A DNA stretch of 42,828 nucleotides, taken from assembly GCA_023700985.1 (NCBI GenBank), contig JAMPXV010000003.1, positions 1 through 42,828 of the forward strand, written 5' to 3'. The notes beneath the pieces were generated by a model that saw nothing but the letters and a program-made list of their open reading frames with translations, was not told the origin of the DNA and ran no database searches. Shown here piece by piece: positions 1 through 8,136 of this stretch (the stretch's first letter is position 1; each line of letters opens with the position of its first letter). The position numbers and the translations under genes are program-made. Source of the stretch: Lysobacter sp. (GTDB lineage: Bacteria; Pseudomonadota; Gammaproteobacteria; Burkholderiales; Usitatibacteraceae).

Positions 1-389
1 CGCGCGAGCGACAGGTGCAGGCTCTTGAAGAGCTTCTCGATGAGGTTGGCGCGCTCGACGAGGTAGCCCATGAACACGAAGAGCGGCACGGCGATCAGGA
101 CGTCGTTGGACATCACCGCGTAGGCGCGCTGGACCATGAGGTCCAGCACCTGCTGCACCGCGATGTCGGGGTTCACGCTGCGGTAGGCGAGCCAGCCGAA
201 GAAGACGCCCATGCCCATCAGCGTGAAGGCCGTCGGGAAGCCCAGCATGATGGCCACGACCACGAGCCCGAGCATGATGAGCCCGAGGTGCCCGTTGGTG
301 AGGTTGGTCCACGGCGTGAAGATGACGAGCGGCGTGAGGATCATCCCCATGAGGATGAAGCCGAACCAGAGCTCCTTGCGGATCTTCAT
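1..389 (-). CDS. dctM: TRAP transporter large permease DctM, N-terminal part (truncated by window edge)
   Basis: This is the start of the large membrane subunit of a TRAP transporter, which moves an organic acid into the cell using an ion gradient. The ORF track lists only an antisense shadow here, but the reverse strand reads MKIRKELWFGFILMGMI and continues with long hydrophobic segments and the typical DctM stretch SNDVLIAIPLFVFMGYLVE. About 129 residues are visible, against roughly 430 to 450 for the family, so the gene continues beyond base 1. The ATG overlaps the dctQ stop in ATGA, so the two are probably translationally coupled. A GGAGGGCGCG-like segment before the ATG may serve as ribosome binding site. 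Family identity is firm; the substrate cannot be read from this part. Confidence 0.9.
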   Translation of the reverse strand, partial: MKIRKELWFGFILMGMILTPLVIFTPWTNLTNGHLGLIMLGLVVVAIMLGFPTAFTLMGMGVFFGWLAYRSVNPDIAVQQVLDLMVQRAYAVMSNDVLIAVPLFVFMGYLVERANLIEKLFKSLHLSLA

Positions 390-1009
390 CGCGCGCCCTC
401 CTGGCGGGTGACGAGCGCGTCGAGCTTCTCGATGTCCTCGGTCTTCACGTTAACCATTTCCTTGAGCTTGTCGACGTCGACTTCCTCGACGTCCTCCTCG
501 CGCGAGGGCCATTCGCCCTGCTTGAGACAGACGATGCAGCGGACGATTTCCACGATCCCCTGCAGCAGCAGGAACGCGCCCGCGACCGGGATGATGGTCT
601 TGAAGGGGTAGATGGGCGGGCCGTCGGCCGTGATGTTGGAGTGCTCGTTGATCGCCCAGCTCTCCGCCGCGTAGGTGTAGCCCGCCCAGCACAGGGCGAT
701 CACGCCGGGGATGAAGAAGACGAAGTACAGGATGAGGTCGACCGTGGCCTGCGTGCGCGGCCGGAAGAAGCCGTAGAGCACGTCGCCGCGGACGTGGCCG
801 TTCTTGGCGAGCGTGTAGGCGCCGGCCATCATGAAGAGCGTGCCGTACAGCATGATCATCACGTCGAAGGCCCACGGGTGCGGGTTGTCGAGCGCGTAGC
901 GCGAGAAGACCTCCCACGAGATGAGCGCCGTGAGCGCGACGATGAGCCACGAGAACGCGTGGCCCACGAAGGTGCTCGTCTTGTCGACGAATAGCAGCAG
1001 CTTTTGCAT
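386..1009 (-). CDS. dctQ: TRAP transporter small permease DctQ
   Basis: This is the small membrane subunit of a TRAP transporter, 207 residues. Four hydrophobic segments are visible at about residues 15-35, 50-70, 90-110 and 140-160. The first carries the family pattern ISWEVFSRYALDNPHPWAFD. The C-terminal 45 residues form a charged tail rich in Glu, Asp and Lys, longer than in many DctQ proteins. The stop overlaps the dctM start (ATGA). It lies downstream of dctP, with a hairpin in the 114-bp gap. DctQ normally packs against DctM and helps dock the loaded binding protein. The length and long tail resemble the TakP/mannitol-chloroaromatic subgroup; that assignment is inference. Confidence 0.92.
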   Translation of the reverse strand: MQKLLLFVDKTSTFVGHAFSWLIVALTALISWEVFSRYALDNPHPWAFDVMIMLYGTLFMMAGAYTLAKNGHVRGDVLYGFFRPRTQATVDLILYFVFFIPGVIALCWAGYTYAAESWAINEHSNITADGPPIYPFKTIIPVAGAFLLLQGIVEIVRCIVCLKQGEWPSREEDVEEVDVDKLKEMVNVKTEDIEKLDALVTRQEGAR

Positions 1010-1076
1010 GGCGGTCTGCCTGTTGCGGTTGCCCGGCGATCGGTCCGCCCGCCCGCAGGCGGCGGCTGAAACGAAA

Positions 1077-1106
1077 CAGCCATCCGGCGGCTTCGCCGGA
1101 TGGCTG
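1077..1106 (-). terminator. Intercistronic hairpin between dctP and dctQ, probable attenuator
   Basis: CAGCCATCCGGC and GCCGGATGGCTG form a perfect 12-bp stem around a 6-base loop. On the transcribed strand it is followed by TTTCGTTTC, a weak U-rich tract. It lies between the binding-protein gene and the permease genes. It could partly terminate transcription or protect the 3' end of dctP mRNA, which would give more DctP than membrane subunits. That role is inferred from position and structure. Confidence 0.65.
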
Positions 1107-1123
1107 TGACGGTTGACGCGCGC

Positions 1124-2248
1124 CTAGCCCTTCTTCGGCGCGGCGGCGGGTTTCGCGAAGTAGTGGTTGTAGGCCATGCGGCGGCCCACCACGGTGTCCA
1201 GTTCCCACTTCACGGCGCGCTCGGCGAACTGCTTCTGGGAAGCCTCGATCTCCTTGAAGAGCGCGTTGCCATCGGCCTTCTTGGCCGCGGCGGCGTCGTA
1301 GCCGGTGAGCTGTTGCTGCAGCACCGGATCCGGCGTCTTGTAGAACTTGACGCCCTTCTTCTGCAGGTCCTGGTAGTCCTTGGAATAGCGGTCGACCGCC
1401 TTCCAGCTCATGTCGGCGGAGGCAGCCTCGACCGCGTTCTCGATGATCGCCCTCATCTTGCCCGGCAGCGCGTCGAACTTGGTCTTGTTGAACATGATCT
1501 CGAACTGCTCGGCGTTCTGGTGGTAGCTCTGCAGCATGCACACCTTGGAGACGTCGGAGAAGCCCAGGAGGTTGTCGGACGAGGCGTTGTTGAACTCGGC
1601 CGCGTCCAGCAGGCCGCGGTCCATGGCCGGGACGATCTCGCCGCCGGGCAGGGCGTTCACCGCGGCGCCCAGCGCCGTGAACACGTCGATCGAGATGCCG
1701 ACCGTGCGGAACTTGAGGCCCTTGAAGTCGGCGGCCTTGGTGATGGGCTTCTTGAACCAGCCCAGGGGCTGGGTGGGCATCGGGCCGTACGGGAAGGACA
1801 CGACGTTGGCGTTGATCGAGCCGTAGAGCTTGCTCAGGAGTTCCTTGCCGCCGCCGTACTTGTGCCAGGCGAGCATCATGTTGGCGTCCATGCCGAAGGC
1901 CGGGCCGGAGCCCCACAGGGCGAGCGCGTTCTGCTTGCCGTAGTGGTACACGAGCACCCCGTGGCCGCCGTCCAGCGTGCCCTTGGAGACCGCGTCCAGC
2001 AGGCCGAAGGCCGGGACCACCGCGCCGGCCGGGAGCACCTCGATCTTGAGGTCGCCGCCGGTCATGTCGTTCACCTTCTTGGCGAAGTCCAGTGCGTACT
2101 CGTGGAAGATGTCCTTCGAGGGCCAGGTGGACTGCCAGCGCATCGCGATCGGGCCCTGGGCCTTGGCGATCATCGGGAAGGCGAGGGTGGAAGCGCCGGC
2201 GGCACCTGCCAGGAAATTGCGTCGCGTGACGCGAGTCTTGTCGGTCAT
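1124..2248 (-). CDS. dctP: TRAP transporter substrate-binding protein DctP with Tat-type signal
   Basis: This is the periplasmic receptor of the TRAP system, 374 residues. I start it at MTDKTRVTRRNFLAG, not at the longer ORF start. AGGAGA lies about 6 bases before this ATG, and the twin-arginine motif TRRNFLAG then falls at the N-terminus, with a hydrophobic stretch and a cleavage region near AKAQG. The mature part contains FPYGPMPTQPLGWFKKP and GLKFRTVGISIDVF, the latter holding the Arg that normally grips the substrate carboxylate. The pattern resembles TakP-like receptors for 2-oxo acids, though the ligand is not certain. It is the first gene of dctPQM, with its own promoter upstream. The C-terminal AAAPKKG tail is unremarkable. 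Confidence 0.93.
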   Translation of the reverse strand: MTDKTRVTRRNFLAGAAGASTLAFPMIAKAQGPIAMRWQSTWPSKDIFHEYALDFAKKVNDMTGGDLKIEVLPAGAVVPAFGLLDAVSKGTLDGGHGVLVYHYGKQNALALWGSGPAFGMDANMMLAWHKYGGGKELLSKLYGSINANVVSFPYGPMPTQPLGWFKKPITKAADFKGLKFRTVGISIDVFTALGAAVNALPGGEIVPAMDRGLLDAAEFNNASSDNLLGFSDVSKVCMLQSYHQNAEQFEIMFNKTKFDALPGKMRAIIENAVEAASADMSWKAVDRYSKDYQDLQKKGVKFYKTPDPVLQQQLTGYDAAAAKKADGNALFKEIEASQKQFAERAVKWELDTVVGRRMAYNHYFAKPAAAPKKG

Positions 2249-2345
2249 TGTGTTTCTCCTCTGGGTTGTTGTTGCGCTCTTCAGAATGCGGCTCTTGCAG
2301 GCGGGGTGACTCGAGGGGGCGGCAAACCCGCCCGGGTGACATGGA

Positions 2346-2374
2346 ATGCTAAAGCCCCGGGCGGGGTAAGGCAA
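2346..2374 (-). promoter_or_regulatory. Predicted sigma70-type promoter for dctPQM
   Basis: On the minus strand TTGCCT (2374-2369) and TAGCAT (2351-2346) are separated by 17 bases, upstream of dctP. The predicted RNA would start near 2339, giving a leader of roughly 90 bases. The spacer is a GC-rich near-palindrome around CCCGCCCGGGG, which could be an operator. Prediction only. Confidence 0.45.
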
Positions 2375-2425
2375 TAGATACCGTGGGGCGACCCCCTTTA
2401 CCCCCACTGCCGATAAAAGCACTGC

Positions 2426-4111
2426 CTACCGGTAGGACAAGAGCAGGAGGCCTGCCAGGACCACCACCACCCAGAGCATCATGGTCCGCGTGGCCCAGCT
2501 GCGGCCGATGGCCCCGGCCGGGCTCCCAATTCGAGCGGCCGTGCCAGCCACCCGCTCCGCCAGGCCCCGGGCCGGGCCCAGGGTGGCCCTTCGCAGCCCG
2601 GCGAGGCCGGCCTCGAGGGGGCCCCACGCGGCAGGCACCAGGCGCCGCCACAGCCAGTCGGTATCCAGCGTGATGGTGAGGGTGCGGCGCAGGAGCGGCA
2701 GGAGCAGGAAGAAGGCGAGCCCGGAAAAGAGCAGCAGCTGCAGCATCGCCACCACGTGCCCGGGCGTGTACGGCACATAGCTCACCGGGTACGGCAGGAG
2801 GGCGTAGAGGGGCCCGGGGGCCATGCCGATGCCGATGCACAGGAAGGCCATCAGCAGCATTGCGGCCCGCATAGGCGCCGGCGGGTCCGGGGGGCGCATC
2901 CCCGAGTCCTTCTGGAAGAAGACGAACCACGGGAACTTGATGCCGGCGTGCAGGAAGACGCCCGCCGAGGCCGCCGCCAGCAGCATCCACACGGCCTGCA
3001 GGTGCCCGTCGGCCGCGGCCTGCGAAATCATGGACTTGGACACGAACCCCGAGGTGAGGGGGAAGGACGAGATCGACAGCGCACCCACGATCCCGCAGGC
3101 CGCCGTGAGGGGCATGCTCTGGAAGAGCCCGCCCAGGTCGGTGCACTTGCGCTTGCCGGTCTGCAGGAGGACGGCGCCGGCCGACATGAGGAGCAGCGCC
3201 TTGTAGATGATGTGCGTGAATGCGTGCGCGGCCGCGCCGTTGACCGCCATGTCCGTGCCGATGCCCGCCCCGGTCACCATGAACCCCACCTGGTTCACGA
3301 TCGAATAGGCGAGGATGCGGCGCATGTCGTTCTCGAGGATCGCGAAGACGATTCCGTAGAACACCATGAAGAGCCCGATGGGGACGAGGATCTCCGTCCC
3401 CGCGAAGCCGCGCAGCAGCACGTAGACCGCCGTCTTCGTGGTGAACGCCGACAGGAACACCATCCCGCTCCACGAGGCCTCCGGGTAGGCGTCCGGGAGC
3501 CACGCCGACAACGGCGGCGCGCCGGCGTTGAGCAGGAACCCGGCGAGGATCAGCGCCTTGGCGACCGTGTCGGGGCGCATCGTCTCGAACGCAAGGGAGC
3601 CGGTCGCCGCCACGTGCCCCACCGTCCCCGCCATGAGGAGCATCCCGCCGAAGAGGTGCATGGCCAGGTAGCGCTGGCTCGCGGAGAAGGCCCGCGGCCC
3701 GGCCGACCAGAGCACGAGCGTGGAGCCGACGGCCATCACTTCCCAGAACACGAAGAGGGTGAGGAGGTCGCCCGCGAGCACCGCGCCGATGGCCGAGCCC
3801 GCGTACAGCAGGGCCGCGGGCACCTCGAGCCGGCTGGGCTGCCCGATCGCGAATAGCGCGCCCGCGAAGGCCATGATCGCGAAGATGGTCGCGAAGAGCC
3901 GCGACAGCCGGTCCAGGCGCACCACCGTCACGTCATAGCCGAGGAAGGCCCAGCGGCCGTAGGTGCCCTCGGGGAACGTCCACAGCAGCGCGAGGGCGAC
4001 GAGGGGCGCGGCGAGCAGCAGCGCCTGGCGCGCCCGGCCGCGAAGGAAGAAGGCCGCGACCCCCGCGAAGGCGAGCCACACGCCCGGATGCAGGAGCGCG
4101 CTAGCGGTCAT
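2426..4111 (-). CDS. Third antiporter-like (NuoN/MrpD-type) membrane subunit of the Mrp operon
   Basis: This 561-residue polytopic protein belongs to the proton-conducting transporter family shared by complex I NuoL/M/N and Mrp antiporters. The TM5 glutamate region is present (LTLFVFWEVMAVGST) and so is a TM8 lysine (SAFTTKTAVYVLLRGFAG). At the usual TM7 Lys position, before the conserved WLPDAYPEA, the sequence reads LLNAGAPPLSAWLPDAY, so Lys appears replaced by Asn. The C-terminus extends about 100 residues beyond the core and ends in a final hydrophobic segment. It is the last gene of the operon, and its start overlaps the 99-residue gene by 11 bases. Probably an ion-channel module of the complex. 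Whether it still pumps protons with the changed TM7 is open. Confidence 0.85.
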   Translation of the reverse strand: MTASALLHPGVWLAFAGVAAFFLRGRARQALLLAAPLVALALLWTFPEGTYGRWAFLGYDVTVVRLDRLSRLFATIFAIMAFAGALFAIGQPSRLEVPAALLYAGSAIGAVLAGDLLTLFVFWEVMAVGSTLVLWSAGPRAFSASQRYLAMHLFGGMLLMAGTVGHVAATGSLAFETMRPDTVAKALILAGFLLNAGAPPLSAWLPDAYPEASWSGMVFLSAFTTKTAVYVLLRGFAGTEILVPIGLFMVFYGIVFAILENDMRRILAYSIVNQVGFMVTGAGIGTDMAVNGAAAHAFTHIIYKALLLMSAGAVLLQTGKRKCTDLGGLFQSMPLTAACGIVGALSISSFPLTSGFVSKSMISQAAADGHLQAVWMLLAAASAGVFLHAGIKFPWFVFFQKDSGMRPPDPPAPMRAAMLLMAFLCIGIGMAPGPLYALLPYPVSYVPYTPGHVVAMLQLLLFSGLAFFLLLPLLRRTLTITLDTDWLWRRLVPAAWGPLEAGLAGLRRATLGPARGLAERVAGTAARIGSPAGAIGRSWATRTMMLWVVVVLAGLLLLSYR

Positions 4112-4400
4112 AGTAGGTGTCCCCGCGCTTCAGCAGGAACCCCAGCAGCTTCGAGGCCACGACCATCGCCACGCAGGCGAGGAAGCCGTAGAGCGCGAAG
4201 AAAGCGGGCCAGCGCTCGACCTCGAAGTGCGGGTGCAGGTCCACCGCGAACCCGGCGGCCACCGTCGCGGCCAGCACGGCGATGAAGCCGATCCAGAGGC
4301 CGCGGATGGTCCGGGGGCGCATGAGCCAGTGGACCTCGCCCCCGCCGCCCCGCGGGGCGGGGGCGCTTGCGTCGGCTCGAGCCTTGGGCGACTTGGCCAT
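4101..4400 (-). CDS. Small two-helix membrane protein inside the Mrp operon
   Basis: This is a 99-residue protein of no family I can name. I start it at MAKSPKARADASAP, where the ATG follows the preceding gene's TGA by two bases; the longer ORF in the track runs out of frame into that gene. The N-terminal 25 residues are basic and Ala/Pro/Gly-rich. They are followed by two hydrophobic segments (about residues 34-53 and 66-90) and a polar end KRGDTYYDR. The 11-base overlap with the next gene and its place between two antiporter-like subunits suggest an accessory subunit of the complex. It is not MrpC, E, F or G, all of which are encoded separately upstream. Confidence 0.75.
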   Translation of the reverse strand: MAKSPKARADASAPAPRGGGGEVHWLMRPRTIRGLWIGFIAVLAATVAAGFAVDLHPHFEVERWPAFFALYGFLACVAMVVASKLLGFLLKRGDTYYDR

Positions 4401-4402
4401 GG

Positions 4403-5860
4403 TCAACCTCCGATCAGGGCGCGCGCGAAGGCGATCGCGAGGCCCGGGAACAGGAACAGCGCCACGCAGGCGGCGGCCGTGAGCGCCTGCGCGATCACCA
4501 TGGGCGCGGGCGCCTCGTGCCCGTGGCCGTCGCGCTCCGGCGCCGGCAGGAAGAAGGCCCGCCAGACGATGGGCAGGAAGTACGCCGCGTTGAGGAGCGT
4601 GCTGGCCGCGAGCGCGCCCACAGCCAGCCAGTCCCGCGTGGCCATCGCGCCGGTGAGGATGAACCACTTCGAGACGAAGCCCGCGAGCGGCGGCAACCCG
4701 ATCATGGACAGGGCCCCGATCGCGAACGCGCCCATCGTCCACGGCATCGCGCGTCCGATGCCGTCGAGCTGGCTCACCTCGGTCTTGTGCGCCGCCGTGT
4801 AGATCGAGCCCGCCGCGAAGAAGAGCGTGATCTTGCCGAAGGCGTGCGCCACGAGGTGCAGCGCCGCGCCCATGATCGCCGCGGGCGTGAGGAGCGAGGC
4901 GGCCATCGTCACGTAGGCGAGCTGGCTCACCGTGGAGTAGGCCAGCCGGCGCTTGAGGTTGTCGGCGCGAAGCGCCACGGCGGAGGCGGCGACGAGCGTG
5001 AAGGCGGCCACGGCGGTAAGCCAGCCCGCGCCGCCAAGCGCCGCCAGCGCGTCGGTCCCGAAGACGTAGACGATCACCTTCACCACGCAGAAGACGCCCG
5101 CCTTCACCACCGCCACGGCGTGCAGCAGTGCCGATACCGGGGTGGGCGCGACCATCGCGGCGGGAAGCCACCGGTGGAAGGGCATGAGCGCCGCCTTGCC
5201 GATGCCGAACATGAAGAGCGCCAGCAGGATCGCCGCGGCCGTCGCGTCGACGCGCCCGCCGAGGATGCCCCCGGTGCGGAAGTCGAGCGTACCCGCGAGG
5301 ACCCAGGTCGCGATGATCGCGGGGAGCAGGAAGACGACCGACGTGCCCAGGAGCACGCCGAGGTACACGCGCCCGGCGCGCCGCGCCTCGTCGGTGCCGT
5401 GGTGCGTCACCAGCGGGTAGGTGACGAGGGTGAGGAGCTCGTAGAAGAGGAACAGCGTGAGGAGGTTGCCGGCGAACGCGATGCCGATGGCCGCGCCGAT
5501 GGCGCCCGCGAAGCAGACGAAGAAGCGCGTCTGGTTCTCCTCGCCGTTGCCGCGCAGGTAGCCGATCGAGTAGGCCGTGCTCACCACCCAGAGCGTCGAG
5601 GCCACGGCGGCGAAGAGCCAGCCGAGCGGCTCCACCACGAGCGCCACCTGCAGGCCGGGCAGCATCTCGAAGAGCGTGGCCGACGGCCTCTCGCCCGCCA
5701 GCACCGCCGGCGCGAGAGAGACCACCACGAAGAAGAGCATGGCCGCCGTCGCGAAGGTGGCGGCCTCGCGGAGATCCGGCTTGCGCCGCGCCAGGAGCAC
5801 GAGCGCGATGCCGGCGAACGGTATGCAGAGCGCGGCGAGCGCGAGTCCGCCGTTCGTCAT
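4403..5860 (-). CDS. Second antiporter-like subunit (NuoL/MrpA-core or MrpD-type)
   Basis: This is a 485-residue membrane protein of the proton-conducting transporter family. I start it at MTNGGLALAAL, which overlaps the previous stop as ATGA; the longer ORF is a frame artefact. All key polar residues are visible: the TM5 Glu in LTLFLFYELLTL, the TM7 Lys in GIGKAALMPFHRWLP, the TM8 Lys in HAVAVVKAGVF, and a His pair in HLVAHAFGK. The segment MVAPTPVSALLHAVAVVKAG resembles NuoL/MrpA more than NuoM/N. It may therefore stand in for the N-terminal half of MrpA, whose C-terminal half is encoded separately as the DUF4040 gene. That equivalence is inference. Confidence 0.87.
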   Translation of the reverse strand: MTNGGLALAALCIPFAGIALVLLARRKPDLREAATFATAAMLFFVVVSLAPAVLAGERPSATLFEMLPGLQVALVVEPLGWLFAAVASTLWVVSTAYSIGYLRGNGEENQTRFFVCFAGAIGAAIGIAFAGNLLTLFLFYELLTLVTYPLVTHHGTDEARRAGRVYLGVLLGTSVVFLLPAIIATWVLAGTLDFRTGGILGGRVDATAAAILLALFMFGIGKAALMPFHRWLPAAMVAPTPVSALLHAVAVVKAGVFCVVKVIVYVFGTDALAALGGAGWLTAVAAFTLVAASAVALRADNLKRRLAYSTVSQLAYVTMAASLLTPAAIMGAALHLVAHAFGKITLFFAAGSIYTAAHKTEVSQLDGIGRAMPWTMGAFAIGALSMIGLPPLAGFVSKWFILTGAMATRDWLAVGALAASTLLNAAYFLPIVWRAFFLPAPERDGHGHEAPAPMVIAQALTAAACVALFLFPGLAIAFARALIGG

Positions 5861-7338
5861 CGCCCGGCCCCCATCAGCGCCGCGGCGGCGCGCGTCGCGG
5901 CGTCGAGAACGGGTGTCGCGTGCAGGCCCAGCGCGACCACCGCGGCGGTCATCGCGAGCGCCGGCGCCGTCATCTCCCACGGTGCCTCGCCCGGCGACGG
6001 GGCGCCCGCCGGGGGCTCCCGGAAGTACGCGCATTCGACGAAGCGCCACACGTAGGCGACCGCGAGAAGCGAACTGAGGAGCACCGCCGCGACGATCCAC
6101 CACTGCCCGGCCCCCATGGCCGCGGCCACCAGCGCCCACTTGCTCGCGAATCCGGCGGTTCCGGGCACGCCGATGAGGCTCAGGCCCCCGAGGACGAAGG
6201 CGAAGGCGGCCACGGGCATGGTGCGGCCCAGCCCCGCCAGACGGTCGAACCCCGTCCCGCCGAGGCGCAGCGCCATCGCGCCGGCCAGCAGGAAGAGCGC
6301 CCCCTTGGTGATGCCGTGGTTCACCACGTGGGCCATGGCCGCGGCGAGCCCCGTCGCGCTGCCGAGCGAGATGCCGAGCGTGATGTAGCCGATCTGCCCC
6401 ACGCTCGAGAAGGCGAGCAGGCGCTTGAGGTCCTTCTGCACGATGGCCGCGGCGGAGGCGACGAAGAGCGCGGCCACCGACAGGACCGCGAGCACGGGCC
6501 CGATCGGCAGGTCGCGGAACACCGCGTCCGCCCCGAAGACCGAGAAGTACACGCGCATGAGCACGTAGAGGGAGACCTTCGTGGCCGTCGCCGCGAGGAA
6601 GGCGGACACGACCGACGGCGCGTAGGTGTAGGCGTTGGGCAGCCACGCGTGCAGCGGGAAGAGTGCCAGCTTCAGGCCGATGCCCGCGGTGATGAACGCG
6701 AGCCCGACCACCAGCGGCCGCGTGTCCGCCACCCCGTCGAGCCGCGCGGCCATGTCGGCGAAGTTGAGCGTCCCCGTGGCGAGGTAGAGCATGCCCACGC
6801 CGATGATGTAGAGCGTGGCGCCCGTCGTGCCCAGGATGAGGTACTGGTAGGCGGCGGTGAGCGCGCGGCGGTCGCGCCCCAGCGCGATGAGCACGTAGGT
6901 GGCGAGCGACGAGATCTCGAGGAACACGAACAGGTTGAACGCGTCCCCCGTGAGCGCGATGCCGAGCAGCCCCGACAGGCAGAGCATCAGCAGCGCATAG
7001 AAGAGGTACTGGCGCTCCTGGCCGATCTCCGCCGTGACGCTGCGGCGGGCGTACGGCATGGCCACGAGCGCCATCGCGCTCACGAGGAGGGCCACCAGGG
7101 CGTTGGCGGCGTCGACGCGGTACTCGATCCCCCAGGGCGGCGGCCAGCTGCCGATCGCGTAGGAGATCGTGCCCTCGACGGTGACGCGCGCGAGGAGCGA
7201 GGCCGACATCGCCGCCGTGGCCGCCGCCACGGCGAACGCGATCGCCCAGCCGAGGAAGCCGCTCCTCGCCACCACGATGAGCGGGGCGGCGACGAGCGGC
7301 ACGACGGCGAGGAGGACGGGAAAGTGTTCGGCGGGCAA
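5857..7338 (-). CDS. mrpD: Mrp-type Na+/H+ antiporter subunit D
   Basis: This is a 493-residue polytopic protein of the MrpD/NuoN/NuoM family, with 13 to 14 predicted helices. The proton-path residues are in place: Glu in NLFVFLEISSLATYV, Lys in GIGLKLALFPLHAWLPNAY, and a second Lys in AATATKVSLYVLMRVYF. It follows mrpC after 10 bases and overlaps the next antiporter-like gene by ATGA. MrpD works with the A subunit to exchange Na+ (or K+) for protons across the inner membrane. Length and motifs fit the family well. Its position directly after mrpC makes it the best candidate for the true MrpD among the three. Confidence 0.9.
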   Translation of the reverse strand: MPAEHFPVLLAVVPLVAAPLIVVARSGFLGWAIAFAVAAATAAMSASLLARVTVEGTISYAIGSWPPPWGIEYRVDAANALVALLVSAMALVAMPYARRSVTAEIGQERQYLFYALLMLCLSGLLGIALTGDAFNLFVFLEISSLATYVLIALGRDRRALTAAYQYLILGTTGATLYIIGVGMLYLATGTLNFADMAARLDGVADTRPLVVGLAFITAGIGLKLALFPLHAWLPNAYTYAPSVVSAFLAATATKVSLYVLMRVYFSVFGADAVFRDLPIGPVLAVLSVAALFVASAAAIVQKDLKRLLAFSSVGQIGYITLGISLGSATGLAAAMAHVVNHGITKGALFLLAGAMALRLGGTGFDRLAGLGRTMPVAAFAFVLGGLSLIGVPGTAGFASKWALVAAAMGAGQWWIVAAVLLSSLLAVAYVWRFVECAYFREPPAGAPSPGEAPWEMTAPALAMTAAVVALGLHATPVLDAATRAAAALMGAGR

Positions 7339-7348
7339 GGTGGGCGCT

Positions 7349-7705
7349 TCAGTCGTCTTTCGCGTCGGCGGCGAGGAGCTCGTCCTCGTCGACCGTGCCG
7401 TAGGCCTCGCGGATGCGCACCACCAGCGCGAGGCCCAGCGCGAGGGTGGCCACGCCCACGACGATGGCGGTGAGGATGAGCACGTGCGGCAGGGGGTTGG
7501 AGTAGAGCGTGATGCCCGGGGTGACGATGGCCGCCGTGCCGCCGATGAGCTTGCCGGGCGCGACGTAGAGCAGGTACACGGAGGTCTGGAAGATCCCCAG
7601 CCCGACCAGCTTCTTCACGAGGTTGCCGCGCGAGATGACGATGTAGAGCCCGGTCATCATCACGAAGACCGTGGCCCAGTAGCTGAAGTGCCCGAGGAAG
7701 CTCAA
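7349..7705 (-). CDS. mrpC: Mrp-type antiporter subunit C (NuoK-like)
   Basis: This is a 118-residue three-helix protein, homologous to complex I subunit NuoK. It shows TGLYIVISRGNLVKKLVGLGIFQTSVYLLYV and TAIVVGVATLALGLALVVRIRE, the typical second and third helices. The usual conserved Glu of the NuoK middle helix is not obvious, which is common for Mrp C subunits. I use a TTG start at 7705 because it overlaps the mrpB stop as TTGA, matching the coupling style of the whole operon. The next in-frame ATG would remove half of the first helix. The C-terminus is acidic (DEDELLAADAKDD). Confidence 0.88.
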   Translation of the reverse strand: MSFLGHFSYWATVFVMMTGLYIVISRGNLVKKLVGLGIFQTSVYLLYVAPGKLIGGTAAIVTPGITLYSNPLPHVLILTAIVVGVATLALGLALVVRIREAYGTVDEDELLAADAKDD

Positions 7706-8136
7706 CTGTCCTCCTCGAAGTCGCGCCCCCGGCCGGCGAAGATGTAGAAGATCTTGAGCATGACGCCGCTCACCGTGATGCCCACCCCGGCCTCCACCCA
7801 GAAGATGCCGCGGTGCTGGCCGTGCACGGGGTCGGGGTCGAGCACGAAGTAGTCGAGGAAGTTGCCGCCCAGGAGCAGCCCCGCGATGCCCACGCCGGCG
7901 TAGACCAGCACGCCCAGGGCGACCATCGACTCGACGACCGGCTCGGGCACCGCGCGCCGCGCCGCGGCCAGCCCGAAGATCACTGCGTAGAACACGACAG
8001 CCGCCGCGATCACCACGCCCGCCTGGAACCCGCCGCCGGGCCCGTAGTCGCCGTGGAACTGGACATAGAGCGCGAACATCAGCGCGAAGGGGATGAGGAT
8101 CTTCGCGACGACGCGAAGGATGATGTCGGACTTCAC
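7702..8136 (-). CDS. mrpB: Mrp-type antiporter subunit B (MnhB)
   Basis: This is a 144-residue membrane protein of the MnhB family. The diagnostic segments are FALYVQFHGDYGPGGGFQAG near residue 22 and IFWVEAGVGITVSGVMLKIF near residue 111. Four hydrophobic segments are visible. It starts with GTG at 8136, which overlaps the previous stop as GTGA, and ends in a TTGA overlap with mrpC. The ORF track merges it into a longer open frame, but the upstream part has no membrane or family features. MrpB is an essential part of Mrp complexes, but its chemistry is not settled. Confidence 0.9.
   Translation of the reverse strand: MKSDIILRVVAKILIPFALMFALYVQFHGDYGPGGGFQAGVVIAAAVVFYAVIFGLAAARRAVPEPVVESMVALGVLVYAGVGIAGLLLGGNFLDYFVLDPDPVHGQHRGIFWVEAGVGITVSGVMLKIFYIFAGRGRDFEEDS

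Noticed and set aside
2425-2436. CCTACCGGTAGG palindrome over the stop of the last Mrp gene as terminator
   Set aside because: It is a perfect palindrome without a loop and has no proper T-tract after it.
4367-6055. Long plus-strand ORFs across the Mrp operon (and similar antisense ORFs elsewhere, such as 12255-15236 and 27710-30730)
   Set aside because: They are high-GC antisense shadows, rich in Arg, His and Gly, with no membrane or domain features, opposite well-supported genes.
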